A program made the position numbers and the translations under genes. A stretch of DNA of 64,000 nucleotides from Natrinema zhouii. Its GTDB lineage: Archaea > Halobacteriota > Halobacteria > Halobacteriales > Natrialbaceae. Where the stretch lies: assembly GCF_013456555.2 (NCBI RefSeq), contig NZ_CP059154.1:2790001-2854000 (forward strand), in the 5' to 3' direction. Below the pieces are notes generated by a model, which saw only the letters and a program-made list of their open reading frames with translations, had not been told where the DNA came from and ran no database searches. Shown here in pieces: positions 36,978 through 46,298 of the stretch (its first letter is position 1; every line of letters starts with the position of its first letter).

Positions 36978-39900
36978 CTAATCGCCGGTCGCCGTCTCGT
37001 CCACCGCCGCCCGGACGGTCTCCGTGTCGGCGCGGGGCACCTCGAGTCTGACCACGGTTCCTCGGGGATCGTTGTCCGAAAAGGAGAGCGTTCCGCCCGC
37101 CTGCCTGACGATCCAGTTGACCAGCCAGAGCCCGAGGCCGCTCCCGTGACGGAGCTGCGTGATCTTCCGGTCGCCCTCGAGCAGCTCTCGCTCCTCGCTC
37201 GGCATGCCGGGGCCGTCGTCCGCGATCGACACCGTCACGAGCTCGTCGTCCGGCCGATCCCGGAGCGTCACGTCGATCGTCGGATTCGCCCGATCGCTAT
37301 GCTCGACGGCGTTTTCGAGGATCTGGAAGACGGCCGTCTGGAGGTACTCGTCGGCTCGGGCGAACGTTTGTTCCGGGAGCGAACAGGTGATGTCGACCTC
37401 GTCGTGCGTGCGCTCGAGACGGGCGGCCGCTCGGTCGACGGCTGCGGAGAGGTCGATCGGGCCGGCCGGAATCTCCTCGCGGTCGAGCACTCGTTCGACG
37501 GCGCGGGTCTTCTCCGCGAGGCCGGTGAGCTCGTTCGCACGATTTCGGATGGTCTCGACGTACTCGTGGTTCCCGTCGTCGATGGTGTCGGTGAGCATCT
37601 CGGCACAGCCGTTGATGATGTTCATCCCGTTGCGCAGGTCGTGGCGGAGAACGCGATTGAGGATCTCGAGGCGTTTCTGTCGCTGCTTCTGGGCGGTAAT
37701 ATCGGTGTAGTGTCCGAAGGCGCGGTCCGACGAACCGTCCATCTGCATCGGGACGACACGAAGCCTGAAGTCGCGCAGCCCGTTCGCAGTCTGCCGTTTG
37801 ACCTCGGCTTCGCCAATTTCTCCTCGACTGCCGCGGCGGTTGAGCGTCTCGGCGTTGGCCATCCGCTCAGCCGGAACGATATACTGATCGAGCGAGTTCC
37901 CGACGAGGTCCTCCTCGTCGTAGCCGAAGATCCGTTCGAACGCCGGATTGATTGCCTCGACGATCGGGCCGTCCTCGAGGTGTGCCACGTTGACGACGGC
38001 GTCGGGGACGTTCTCGAACAGCGCCGCGAACCGGTCGCGCTCCGTTCGAAGCCGCTCCTCGAACGCGATCCGATCGAGCGCATCGGTGACGTGGGAGAGT
38101 AATAGTTCCGCCAGTTCCTCGTCGGCCGACGTAAACGCGGCCGGTTCCGTCGAGCCGGCCAGAAAGACGCCGCGATCGCCGATCGGTACGCACAGGGCCG
38201 ACTGACAGTCGTCGCCGTCGGACCGAATCGAGTTGGGATAACCGTCGAGCTCGTCGACCCGGACGGACTGTCGCGTCCGATAGCACCGCCCTGCGAGGTC
38301 GTCGTCGATCGGTATCGTCGCGTCGAGGTCGACCTCGAGGGTGGACGAAATCGCCGCCGGAACGAGGGATTCCTCCCGGGCCAGCGCGACACAGCAGACG
38401 TCGAAGTTGAGTACGTCCTCGGCGGCTTCGACCGTCAGTTCGTCGAGCTCCGCGCGGCTCTCACAGTCATCGAGCCGGGACGCGATGTCGTGGAGACTCT
38501 CGATTTTCGCTTTCCGGTCGACCAGTTTCCGCTCCATTCGTTTGCGGTCGCTGATGTCGCGGGCGATGCCGACCGTGCCCTCGACGTCGCCGTCGGATCG
38601 CAACAGTGCCATGTTGACCTCGCACGGGAGCCGCTCGTCGTCGGGCCCCGTCAGCGTGACCTCGTCGGTCACGACGCGTTGCTCGTCGTCGGACAGGAGC
38701 GCCCGCGTGTGTCGGCGGCAGCGTTCGACGCTCTCGTCCGTGAGAATAGCCGAAACGTGCGTTCCGATGAGCTCGTCGCGGCTGTAGCCGGTCGCCATCG
38801 CCATCGTCTCGTTGACCGTGACGAATCGACTCTCGAGATCGAGCTGGTAGACGCAGTCACCGACCGTCTCGACGACCGCCTTCGTCCGCTCGAGTTCGCG
38901 CTCGCGAGCCGCCCGGTCGAGCGCCGCTTCGGCGGTCGTGGCGAGGACGTGGATGAGGTGTCGCTCGGCGTCGTCGAGTTCGTCCTCGCCAGACGACGCC
39001 ACCGCCAACATGCCGTGGTCCCCGAGCGGCTGGAGGACCGAGTTTCTGACCTCGGTCTCGATCTCGTAGGGAATGCGATCCGCCGAGGCGTTCTCGAGAA
39101 CGGTCGGCTCTCCGCTGACGTAGGTCTCCCAGATTCTGGAATTCGACGGTCCGATCGACGTGATGTCACCGGTATGTTCCTCGAGCGCCGGCGACGCCCC
39201 GGCGAGTTTGAGCGTCTCCGTCTCCTCGTCGTAGAACCGGATCGCGGCGAGCGGCCGATCGAGTACGGCTTCGGTCGCCGCGATGACGATGTCGGCGATC
39301 GCGTCCGTCGATTCAGCCCGGATCAGGTCGTGCGTGGTCTCCTGGAGCGCCTCGAGCGCGTTCGCGCGCTTTCGCTCTGCGGTGATATCTTGTCCGAACG
39401 AGAGGACGCCGACGATCTCTCCGTCCTCGACGAGCGGCGTGTTGACCCACTCGCAGGTTATCGGCGTGCCGTCCCTGTCGACGTTTCGATTCACCTGTCG
39501 GGACGGCTGTCCGTCGGCGTCACCGCTGGTGAGGACGTCCCAGTACTCGAGGATCTCTCGGCGTTCGTCGTCGCGAACGAGCAGGTCGATGGCCGATTCG
39601 CCCCTCGCCTCGTCGGCGGTGTAGCCAAAGAGCTCGGTCGCTGCCGGGTTCCAGTTGCGGACTTCGAACGCGAGGTTCCATTCGATGATCGCGAGGGGCG
39701 ACTGCTCGACGAGCAACTCGAGGCGGCTCGAGGGGTTTTCCGCCGGCTCCGGTGAACCGGTGTCGGTCGCATCGGCGGCCGTTCGTGTGGTCGACGACTG
39801 GTTGTCACGTACCGCGTCCAGCCGCGTGACGAGCGTCTCGACGCCCTGATCACGCGGGACGTAGCCGTCGGCCCCCGCGGCGACGACCGCGCCCGCGAGC

Positions 39901-40163
39901 GTCTCGCTGCCGTCGTCGGGAAAGACGACGATCGGGGCGTCGGACGTCTCCCGGATCGCTCGACAGCACTCGACGGGATCGGCATCGCGGACGGATCCGG
40001 CGATCACGACGCAGTCGACGCGCTCGAGGTGCGCGAGACAGTCGTCGATCGATCGGACCACGTCGACCGAGACGCCCCGCTCCTCGAGGGCGTGCTCGAT
40101 AGCGATTCCCGTGTCAGTACCGACGAGAGCGACGCGGGTATTCAGTCGGTTATCCGTACCCAT
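36978..40163 (-). CDS. PAS/GAF histidine kinase with pseudo-receiver
   Basis: 1061 residues. An N-terminal receiver-like domain (1-115) lacks the phospho-acceptor: the normal LLD strand reads VVIAGSV and the acidic pair reads GTD, so it is probably a pseudo-receiver used for binding. Then PAS (145-265), GAF (275-425), PAS (430-545), GAF (555-700), PAS (710-830), HisKA with H841 (VLRHDLRNGMN) and HATPase_c (ENAVEHSD N-box, ADDGPGMP, HGSGLGLWLVNW). The HDLRN H-box is the haloarchaeal HisKA type, different from the three HDLQEP kinases here. No response regulator is adjacent. It is convergent with the 54-residue membrane protein. Confidence 0.93.
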   Translation of the reverse strand: MGTDNRLNTRVALVGTDTGIAIEHALEERGVSVDVVRSIDDCLAHLERVDCVVIAGSVRDADPVECCRAIRETSDAPIVVFPDDGSETLAGAVVAAGADGYVPRDQGVETLVTRLDAVRDNQSSTTRTAADATDTGSPEPAENPSSRLELLVEQSPLAIIEWNLAFEVRNWNPAATELFGYTADEARGESAIDLLVRDDERREILEYWDVLTSGDADGQPSRQVNRNVDRDGTPITCEWVNTPLVEDGEIVGVLSFGQDITAERKRANALEALQETTHDLIRAESTDAIADIVIAATEAVLDRPLAAIRFYDEETETLKLAGASPALEEHTGDITSIGPSNSRIWETYVSGEPTVLENASADRIPYEIETEVRNSVLQPLGDHGMLAVASSGEDELDDAERHLIHVLATTAEAALDRAARERELERTKAVVETVGDCVYQLDLESRFVTVNETMAMATGYSRDELIGTHVSAILTDESVERCRRHTRALLSDDEQRVVTDEVTLTGPDDERLPCEVNMALLRSDGDVEGTVGIARDISDRKRMERKLVDRKAKIESLHDIASRLDDCESRAELDELTVEAAEDVLNFDVCCVALAREESLVPAAISSTLEVDLDATIPIDDDLAGRCYRTRQSVRVDELDGYPNSIRSDGDDCQSALCVPIGDRGVFLAGSTEPAAFTSADEELAELLLSHVTDALDRIAFEERLRTERDRFAALFENVPDAVVNVAHLEDGPIVEAINPAFERIFGYDEEDLVGNSLDQYIVPAERMANAETLNRRGSRGEIGEAEVKRQTANGLRDFRLRVVPMQMDGSSDRAFGHYTDITAQKQRQKRLEILNRVLRHDLRNGMNIINGCAEMLTDTIDDGNHEYVETIRNRANELTGLAEKTRAVERVLDREEIPAGPIDLSAAVDRAAARLERTHDEVDITCSLPEQTFARADEYLQTAVFQILENAVEHSDRANPTIDVTLRDRPDDELVTVSIADDGPGMPSEERELLEGDRKITQLRHGSGLGLWLVNWIVRQAGGTLSFSDNDPRGTVVRLEVPRADTETVRAAVDETATGD

Positions 40164-40293
40164 CCCCTGTATTCCAGTCGACTCATACGAACGCCGTCAC
40201 TATTACTGTTCGACTCGACTCAGTATCTGAGTCGTCGACCCCGATCTGCATCGAAGGGGTCGAAAACGACCTTCTAAGCGGGCCTAAACCGGG

Positions 40294-40974
40294 TTACGCA
40301 GATTCGAACCCGCGGAGGATCCCCTGCCCGTCGGTCGGGCCGATGTCGGGAAGCGTCGCGCGTTCTGGATGGGGCATCAACACCGCGACCGACTCGCGCT
40401 CGCCGAGGACGCCGGCGACGTTGTGTTTGGAGCCGTTCGGGTTCACGTCGGGGCCCGTTTCGCCGGTTTCGTCGCAGTACCGGAAGAGGACCCGCCCCTC
40501 GTCCTCGAGGGTGGCCAGCCGATCGTCGTCGATCTCATAGCGACCCTCGCCGTGAGCGATGGGGACTTCGATGACCTCGCCCTCGTCGTAGGCGGCGGTC
40601 CAGGGCGTGTCGTCGCGCTCGACGCGCAAGAAGACGTGTTCGCACTGGAAGCGGGCGCTCTCGTTGGTCGTGAACGCGCCCTCGGTGAGTCCCGACTCAC
40701 AGCCGATCTGTGCGCCGTTACAGACGCCGAGGACGGGGACGCCGTCGGCTGCGGCCTCGCGGACCTCGGCCATGATCGGGGAGCGGGCCGCCATCGCCCC
40801 CGCGCGGAGGTAATCGCCGTAGGAAAACCCGCCGGGAAGCACGATACCCGTCGTCTCCGCGGGGAGGCCGTCCTCGTGCCAGACGATTTCGGCGTCGATC
40901 GCGAGGTGAGCGAGCGCGCGCTCGGCGTCGCGGTCGCAGTTCGAACCGCCGAATCTGATGATCGAAACCGTCAT
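40294..40974 (-). CDS. purQ: Phosphoribosylformylglycinamidine synthase subunit PurQ
   Basis: 226 residues. Class-I glutamine amidotransferase: catalytic C85 in GVCNGAQIG, H202 and E204 in MPHPER, with IRFGGSNCDRD at the start. PurQ releases ammonia from glutamine for PurL, which converts FGAR to FGAM in purine synthesis; PurS bridges them. Its start abuts the purS stop directly (TAG then ATG), so the two are coupled. The purL gene is not in the window. Confidence 0.97.
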   Translation of the reverse strand: MTVSIIRFGGSNCDRDAERALAHLAIDAEIVWHEDGLPAETTGIVLPGGFSYGDYLRAGAMAARSPIMAEVREAAADGVPVLGVCNGAQIGCESGLTEGAFTTNESARFQCEHVFLRVERDDTPWTAAYDEGEVIEVPIAHGEGRYEIDDDRLATLEDEGRVLFRYCDETGETGPDVNPNGSKHNVAGVLGERESVAVLMPHPERATLPDIGPTDGQGILRGFESA

Positions 40975-41226
40975 CTACCGTTCCGAGACCTCCACGTCGT
41001 AATCATGGATGGTCGGGTTCGCCAGTAGCCGTTCGGCCATCTCGTCCGCTCGCTCGCGCGCGCCGCCCGCGGAGTCGGCCTCGAGGTCGACTTCGAACCG
41101 GTCGGCCGCTCGCAACTCCTCGAGTTCGAAGCCCAGCCGCTCGAGGGCTTGCTTCGTGGTCTCGGCCTCGGGATCGAGCACGCCCCGTTTGAGTCGAACC
41201 GTCACCGTCGCGGTGTAGGCGGTCAT
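40975..41226 (-). CDS. purS: Phosphoribosylformylglycinamidine synthase subunit PurS
   Basis: 83 residues from MTAYTATVTV. Small alpha/beta PurS protein: VRLKRGVLDPEAETTKQALERLGF, the signature start; ERADEMAERLLANPTIHDYDVEVSE, the end. PurS dimerises to stabilise the PurLQS complex. An upstream in-frame extension to 41283 is not conserved. It is followed immediately by purQ. Confidence 0.95.
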   Translation of the reverse strand: MTAYTATVTVRLKRGVLDPEAETTKQALERLGFELEELRAADRFEVDLEADSAGGARERADEMAERLLANPTIHDYDVEVSER

Positions 41227-41361
41227 TATCTGATACCCCGTAACCGTGCTCAAAAACGCTTTCGTCTTGGCTCCGTAATGCACGTTCGTGGATACTGATG
41301 AGCCTCTGGCGGTGGGAGTCTCGCGTCGCCGGGTTCGAGCCGGCAGTCGCCCAACGGCCGA

Positions 41362-41676
41362 TTACGCCGCTCGCGCGACGACGATGTCGCCCGTCGCGTG
41401 GACGGTGATCGTGTACGTGTCCAGCTGGAACGATACCTGGCCAGTATTCCGGCTCGCAGTCCCGTTCGTCGGCTGGAAGAGCGTCTCGAGGCTTTCCGGA
41501 TCGATCCGGTCGTAGAGTCGATTGACCTCGGTCGGGTCGATGTCCGAGAGTTCCGCGACCGTCGAGATAATCGTGTGCGTCAGGGACTCCGTTCCCGCCC
41601 AGTTGTGTGAGACGAACGCCGTCTCCCGTTCGCGATCGATTCGTGATCGGCCGTGATCGTGTGGTGTTGCCGTCAT
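41362..41676 (-). CDS. HalOD1 output domain protein
   Basis: 104 residues from MTATPHDHG. HalOD1 pattern: LTHTIISTVAELSDIDPTEVNRLYDRIDPESLETLFQP, then QVSFQLDTYTITVHATGDIVV. Same family as 31858-32211, sharing the L-[YT]-[DE]-x-[IV]-DP-[DE]-S-L-[DE]-[TV] core. The function of the domain is unknown; here it has no attached receiver. Confidence 0.85.
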   Translation of the reverse strand: MTATPHDHGRSRIDRERETAFVSHNWAGTESLTHTIISTVAELSDIDPTEVNRLYDRIDPESLETLFQPTNGTASRNTGQVSFQLDTYTITVHATGDIVVARAA

Positions 41677-42149
41677 TGTGTTCACCCTTCGGTTGGCGAC
41701 TGTCACTCGGAGTGACTGAAACACCGTACCACAGTGGATAGCATAAAACCCTGTCAGACATCTTACAACGCATTGTACGACAAAAGAAAGAAATTCGAGC
41801 GACAGGTGGGAGGCCGATTGCAGGCGTCCGTCATACGGCTGACGTGGTCGACGGAGTGACCGGGGTCGTGTCTACTGGGAGGGGATGGCCATCGGGCAAA
41901 CCGGTGTGCTGATCGGATGCGCCGACCGCCGTTCGACAGCCGCGTCCGTGCTCGAGCGACCGGAATTCCCGTCAGTGCGTCGCCGACGACCGCTGTATCG
42001 TGGCGCCGACACGATCGGCAGCCGTTCTGCCACGCCCGCGGCGTATGGAGATTCCCTCACGAACGATTCTCACACACCTCCACGGAAAGCAGGACTTTTA
42101 GCCGCTCGTAGACTGAGTTCCGTCGTGATGAAGCGACATTCGCTCGAGC
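41677..42149. other. Intergenic region before purU
   Basis: About 470 bp with no recognised gene; short frames on both strands lack coding character. It holds the HalOD1 promoter on the left and the purU TATA-like TTTTAG (42096-42101) on the right. Confidence 0.5.
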
Positions 42150-42156
42150 GGAGGTG
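42150..42156 (+). promoter_or_regulatory. Ribosome binding site that decides purU start
   Basis: GGAGGTG followed by six bases then GTG 42163. The TATA-like TTTTAG at 42096-42101 predicts a transcript starting near 42125, giving a 38-base leader that includes this site. It argues for 42163 rather than GTG 42154, which overlaps the motif. Confidence 0.6.
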
Positions 42157-42162
42157 GCAGCG

Positions 42163-43113
42163 GTGACGACCGACGTAACTGAGATTACGGTGATCGGAGA
42201 CGACGACACCGGACTCATTGCCCGGGTGACCAGCCTTCTGTTCGAGCGCGGGCTCAACATCGAAGACCTCGATCAGGCAGTTCGCGACGACGTTTTTCGG
42301 ATGTATCTCGCCGTCGACACGACCGATATGGTCTGTACGGAGGAGACGCTCCGGAACGACCTCCACGACCTCGGCGACGACCTCGGACTCGACGTGCAGG
42401 TCCGATTCCCCGCCGACCGCGAGAACCAGCAGATCGCCGTCCTCGTCACGAAGGAGAGCCACTGCCTCGAGGCGCTGTTCGAGGCGTGGGCCAACGACGA
42501 ACTCGGTGCCGACATCGGCGTCGTCATCGGCAACCACGACGACCTCCAGCCGCTGGCCGAGCACTACGACGTGCCGTTCCACGATATCGGCGACGAGGGC
42601 GGCCAGCAAAACGAGGACCAACTCCTCGAACTCCTCGCGGAGTACGACGTCGACCTGATCGTCCTCGCACGGTATATGCGCATCCTCAGCCCGAACGTCG
42701 TCTTCCGCTACGAGGATCGAATCATCAACGTCCACCCGTCACTGCTGCCGGCGTTCCCCGGCGCGGAAGCCTACCGGCAGGCCGTCGAGGAGGGCGTTCG
42801 GGTCGCGGGCGTCACCGGTCACTACGTGACGACCGACCTCGATCAGGGGCCGATCATCACCCAGCGCGCGTTCGACGTCCCCGACGACGCCGACCTCGAC
42901 GAGATGAAACGCCGCGGCCAGCCCCTCGAGGCTGACGCCCTGCTCGAGGCCGTCCAGCTCCACCTGAACGGTGACGTGTCGGTCCACCGCGGTCGAACGT
43001 CGGTCCGGGAGAACGGGACCGACTACCAGCTCGGTCTCCCCGACGAAATCGAGGAGTTCACGCCCGATCGGCCGGTCGACGGGATCGGCAGCGCCGTTGC
43101 CAAGGATCAATAA
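42163..43113 (+). CDS. purU: Formyltetrahydrofolate deformylase-like PurU
   Basis: 316 residues. An N-terminal ACT domain (about 5-80: TVIGDDDTGLIARVTSLLFERGLNIEDLDQAV) precedes a formyltransferase domain (about 85-285: IAVLVTKESHCLEALF, GVVIGNHDDLQPLAEHYDVPFH, IVLARYMRILS, NVHPSLLPAFPGAEAYRQA, GVTGHYVTTDLDQGPIITQ). PurU hydrolyses 10-formyl-THF to THF and formate, supplying formate to PurT-like steps. It lies near purSQ, in keeping with purine or C1 metabolism. The last 35 residues extend beyond the typical family end. Confidence 0.92.
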   Translation: MTTDVTEITVIGDDDTGLIARVTSLLFERGLNIEDLDQAVRDDVFRMYLAVDTTDMVCTEETLRNDLHDLGDDLGLDVQVRFPADRENQQIAVLVTKESHCLEALFEAWANDELGADIGVVIGNHDDLQPLAEHYDVPFHDIGDEGGQQNEDQLLELLAEYDVDLIVLARYMRILSPNVVFRYEDRIINVHPSLLPAFPGAEAYRQAVEEGVRVAGVTGHYVTTDLDQGPIITQRAFDVPDDADLDEMKRRGQPLEADALLEAVQLHLNGDVSVHRGRTSVRENGTDYQLGLPDEIEEFTPDRPVDGIGSAVAKDQ

Positions 43114-43196
43114 CTGCCCGAATCGAGGGCTGTTCTCTCAGCGATCGGTCTCCGCCACAGCCAGTGGCTGAATCGATTTCGTTCGCCGTCGAATCG

Positions 43197-44450
43197 TTAG
43201 TTACCGGTCTGCGCGTTCGCTTCTACCGGCTGAGCGACGGCATCCGGTGCGTCCGATCGTTCGACGGCGCTCGGAAGCGTAAAGAAGAACGTCGACCCCG
43301 CTCTGGACTCCGAGTCGACCCCGAGTTCCCCGTCGTGGCGCTCGACGATCCGTTTACACAGCGCCAGCCCGATTCCCGAACCGGCTTGCTCTTCGGTCGA
43401 GTGACAGCGCTGGAAAATCTCGAAAATTCGGTCGGTATCGTCGGCATCGATGCCGACGCCCTCGTCGCGAACCGAAATCATCCACTCGGACCCCTCGCGC
43501 GCTGCCGACACGTGTATCCGCGGCGGTTCGTCGCCGCTGTACTCGATCGCGTTGCTCAGCAGGTTTTGGAAGAGTTGCTGTAACTGGCGTTCATCGCCGT
43601 CGACGGTCGGCAGCTCCTCTCGTGTGATTTCGGTGTCGGTCTCGTCGATCTTGAACTGCAGGTCCGTGAGCACGTCGTCGAGAACGACGTCCATATCGAC
43701 GGCCTCGAACGGGTCTCCCTGCGTCTCGACCCGGGAGTACTCGAGCAGACCGTCGATCATCCCTTTCATCCGGTCGGCACCGTCGACGGCGAACTCGATG
43801 AACTCCTCGCCGTCCTCGTCGAGTTCGTCACCGTATCGATTCTCGAGCAACTGGAGGTAGCTCGTCACCATGCGGAGCGGTTCCTGTAAGTCGTGGGAAG
43901 CGGCGTACGCGAACTGTTCTAACTGTTCGTTCGACGCTTCCAGCTCGGTGACCGACTCCTCGAGGCGCTCTTCGGCTCGTTTCAACTCGTCGTTTTTCTC
44001 CTCGAGCAGTTCGGCCTGAATGAGGTTCTGGGCTTCGTAGACCCCGATTCCCAGTCCCGCGAGAGTGCCGATCGCGAGCATCACGGCCTGAGTCCCGAAC
44101 GTGAAATCGACGGTAACGCCCGGGTGGAGCATGCGCAGGCCGAACACGACTGCCATAACGGCGATACCACCGGCGACTCGCGTCACGATACGAGGGTAAA
44201 ACCTGGGTGGAATATCACTGCCCGGTAACCAGGCCCAGCTGTACAACATTACGGCTCCGAGCGAGCCGATCAGGAGCAAATCGAGTATCGCTTCCAGAAG
44301 GATGCCGTTACTGCCTAACGTGTGGATCGCCCTTCCAATCGCACCGAGCAGAATCAGGAAACCCAGCGCGGGAATGACGCGATGCCAACGGCTCAGCTTC
44401 TGCAGGTATGATTCCCAAACCGCGTCGAACTCGCTGGACTTCCCAACCAC
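43197..44450 (-). CDS. Membrane-bound sensor histidine kinase
   Basis: 417 residues. Four transmembrane helices (about 27-135) with little periplasmic exposure, a coiled linker (145-175) and a HisKA domain with H186 ([13 protein letters not shown]), then HATPase_c (NLLSNAIEYSG, DEGVGID, GSGIGLALC). The short-loop membrane module suggests sensing within or near the membrane. It is a paralogue of the kinase at 47321-48535. Immediately beside it is a Bat-type HTH regulator (44516), but the stop-to-start gap means separate transcripts; no cognate receiver is visible. Confidence 0.92.
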   Translation of the reverse strand: MVGKSSEFDAVWESYLQKLSRWHRVIPALGFLILLGAIGRAIHTLGSNGILLEAILDLLLIGSLGAVMLYSWAWLPGSDIPPRFYPRIVTRVAGGIAVMAVVFGLRMLHPGVTVDFTFGTQAVMLAIGTLAGLGIGVYEAQNLIQAELLEEKNDELKRAEERLEESVTELEASNEQLEQFAYAASHDLQEPLRMVTSYLQLLENRYGDELDEDGEEFIEFAVDGADRMKGMIDGLLEYSRVETQGDPFEAVDMDVVLDDVLTDLQFKIDETDTEITREELPTVDGDERQLQQLFQNLLSNAIEYSGDEPPRIHVSAAREGSEWMISVRDEGVGIDADDTDRIFEIFQRCHSTEEQAGSGIGLALCKRIVERHDGELGVDSESRAGSTFFFTLPSAVERSDAPDAVAQPVEANAQTGN

Positions 44451-44515
44451 TATCTCTCATACGAACGGCGAAGCTGTTCAGGATCACTTTTTACTATACA
44501 ACTCCTTTAAATAGT

Positions 44516-45175
44516 CTACCGCGATGGATCCGCTAACCCGGGAAGCGTCCCCCCGAGAATTTGGTCGATCCCGCGTCGGAGGCGAGACGCGACGGCCTGC
44601 TGCGTAATGCCGAGTTCGGCCCCGAGTTCTTCCATCGTCACCTCGCGCGGCGAGTTGAAGTAGCCACGATCGTAGGCGAGTATCAGTGCCTCCTGCTGTG
44701 GATCCGTCAACGCCGCCTCGGTGTCCGTCTCGATGGGAGTGAGCGCGTGAAGCTTCGTCAGCGTGATCGGAATCTCCAGCTCTCGACAGCGGTTTTGAAA
44801 GGTCGCGATATCGCTTCGATCGTCCCCGCGAACGTCGAACGTCCACTGCTGGTTCGTCCCGACGGCTTTGATGAGCGGAATCCTCGTCTCCGTCAGCGTG
44901 CTCAGCACGCCGTCGTACTCGAGCGTCCACTCGACGCGTAACAGATACTCGTCCTCAACGGAATCGACGAGTTCGATGCGCTTGACGCCCGGATGATCGG
45001 GAAACGCGCTCTCGATGTCGTCGATTGCAGTTCCTCGAACCCAGAAGTAGGGCACGACCACGTCCCGTGCCGGAATAATTCGCTCGAGTTCGATCGTCAC
45101 GTCCGGCAGCCGCTCGAACACGCTCCCGAGCGGGAATTCGTCGGACGGGACCGTAAACGTCGCCTCAGTGGCCAT
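44516..45175 (-). CDS. Bat-type HTH-10 regulator
   Basis: 219 residues. The N-terminal sensor-like domain (1-150) has alternating strands (ATEATFTVPSDEFPLGSVFERLPDVTIELER, YFWVRG, YLLRVEWTLEYDG) typical of the Bat amino domain without cysteine motif. The HTH-10 (about 158-210) reads LTDPQQEALILAYDRGYFNSPREVTMEELGAELGITQQAVASRLRRG. It is a transcriptional regulator of unknown target. It starts 45 bp from the convergent neighbour on the right. Confidence 0.88.
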   Translation of the reverse strand: MATEATFTVPSDEFPLGSVFERLPDVTIELERIIPARDVVVPYFWVRGTAIDDIESAFPDHPGVKRIELVDSVEDEYLLRVEWTLEYDGVLSTLTETRIPLIKAVGTNQQWTFDVRGDDRSDIATFQNRCRELEIPITLTKLHALTPIETDTEAALTDPQQEALILAYDRGYFNSPREVTMEELGAELGITQQAVASRLRRGIDQILGGTLPGLADPSR

Positions 45176-45220
45176 TGTGCAGTCGTTGCGTTCCAGCGAT
45201 AAAGTCCTGTCTGAGACACA

Positions 45221-45865
45221 TCACTCGAGGTAGTCGGTGAACCAGTCCGCAGCATGGCCGGCGACCGTCTCGAGTTCTCCCTCCCCCTCGAAGAGGTGGC
45301 CCGCACCTTCGACAATCCGGAGATCTCGTTCGACGGCGAGCCCCTCGTAGAGCTCTCGGTTCACCTTGCGGACCGATTCGTCCTCGCCGCCGACGACGAG
45401 CAGGGTCGGTGCGGTGACCTCGTTGACGACGTCGGCCGCCAAGTCGACTCGGCCGCCCCGCGAGACCACCGCATCGATCGTCGTCTCCGGGCGGGCCGCA
45501 CCGCGAAGGGCCGCTGCGGCTCCGGTACTGGCACCGAAGTAGCCGATCGAGTGCGTACTCGTTGCCGGCTGCTCGCGGACCCACTCGGTCGTCGCGACGA
45601 GCCGATCGGTCAGTAGCGGGATGTCGAACCGGTTCTCCCGATGCCGGTCTTCGGTTTCGGTGAGCAAGTCGAACAGGAGCGTCCCGAGCCCTCGCTCGCG
45701 CAGCGTCGCTGCGACGGCGTTGTTTCGCGGGCTGTGCCGGCTACTCCCGCTACCGTGAGCGAAGACGACCAGTCCGGTCGACTCCGACGGCACCACCAGT
45801 TCGCCCTCGAGGGTGGCGTCGTCGGTCGGGATGTCGGTGACGGTGTGGATTCCGTCGGGCGTCAT
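45221..45865 (-). CDS. Dienelactone hydrolase-like alpha/beta hydrolase
   Basis: 214 residues from MTPDGIHTV; an in-frame ATG at 45934 would add 23 residues of low coding character. Alpha/beta hydrolase fold: GLVVFAHGSGSSRHSPRNN oxyanion loop, nucleophile Ser in GYFGASTGAAAAL, acid in LLVVGGEDESV and catalytic His in VEGAGHLFEG. The substrate is unknown; the family includes dienelactone hydrolases and peptidase-like esterases. The small zinc protein at 45998 is upstream on the same strand. Confidence 0.85.
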   Translation of the reverse strand: MTPDGIHTVTDIPTDDATLEGELVVPSESTGLVVFAHGSGSSRHSPRNNAVAATLRERGLGTLLFDLLTETEDRHRENRFDIPLLTDRLVATTEWVREQPATSTHSIGYFGASTGAAAALRGAARPETTIDAVVSRGGRVDLAADVVNEVTAPTLLVVGGEDESVRKVNRELYEGLAVERDLRIVEGAGHLFEGEGELETVAGHAADWFTDYLE

Positions 45866-45997
45866 AGCCGGCGCTCCGCCTCGCGCGCGGTTGACTGTTG
45901 GGGTCGCTAGTGCGAGTGACATGTTTCCGTTCATCCGTCGCGTCGCCGCTGCTCGAGGGGACGGAGACGTGACGGGATCCGGAGCTGTCGTCTCCGG

Positions 45998-46168
45998 TCA
46001 GGCGTCGGTCGACGATTCCCAGCCCTCGCGGCAGTCGTCGCTACAGAAGTGTTTGTAGACGGTCGATCCGTCTTCGACCGTCGTGATCACGCGCTGTTCG
46101 GCGGACGATCCAACGGGATCGCCGCAGTGTCGGCAGTCGGGTGTGTCCTCGTCCGTCGAGTCAGTCAT
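45998..46168 (-). CDS. Micro zinc-finger protein (56 aa)
   Basis: Start ATG 46168. Residues MTDSTDEDTPDCRHCGDPVG, then a loop and a C-terminal HFCSDDCREGWESS. C12-C15 and C42-C46 form a C-x2-C / C-x3-C zinc site like TRASH-type fingers. Haloarchaeal relatives of this shape exist as small stand-alone proteins. Function unknown. Same direction as the hydrolase, 130 bp away. Confidence 0.72.
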   Translation of the reverse strand: MTDSTDEDTPDCRHCGDPVGSSAEQRVITTVEDGSTVYKHFCSDDCREGWESSTDA

Positions 46169-46298
46169 CGGTTGACAGGTGGGACGAGACCCACTTTAAC
46201 GAATCCGTTCCGGCCGTATCGGCCACTGCCAGTCGAATCCCGCGGCTCAGACACCGTAGGCGGAGCACAGCGCTATTTCGGGTTCGCTTTCGGTGTCG

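Noticed and set aside
40300..40330. GATTCGAACCCG resembling the 3' part of a tRNA
   Set aside because: It is the coding sequence for the end of PurQ (GFESA) and lacks the rest of a tRNA.
41325..41360. GGGTTCGAGCC resembling a tRNA T-loop
   Set aside because: The T-stem does not pair properly and no acceptor, D or anticodon arms can be formed around it.
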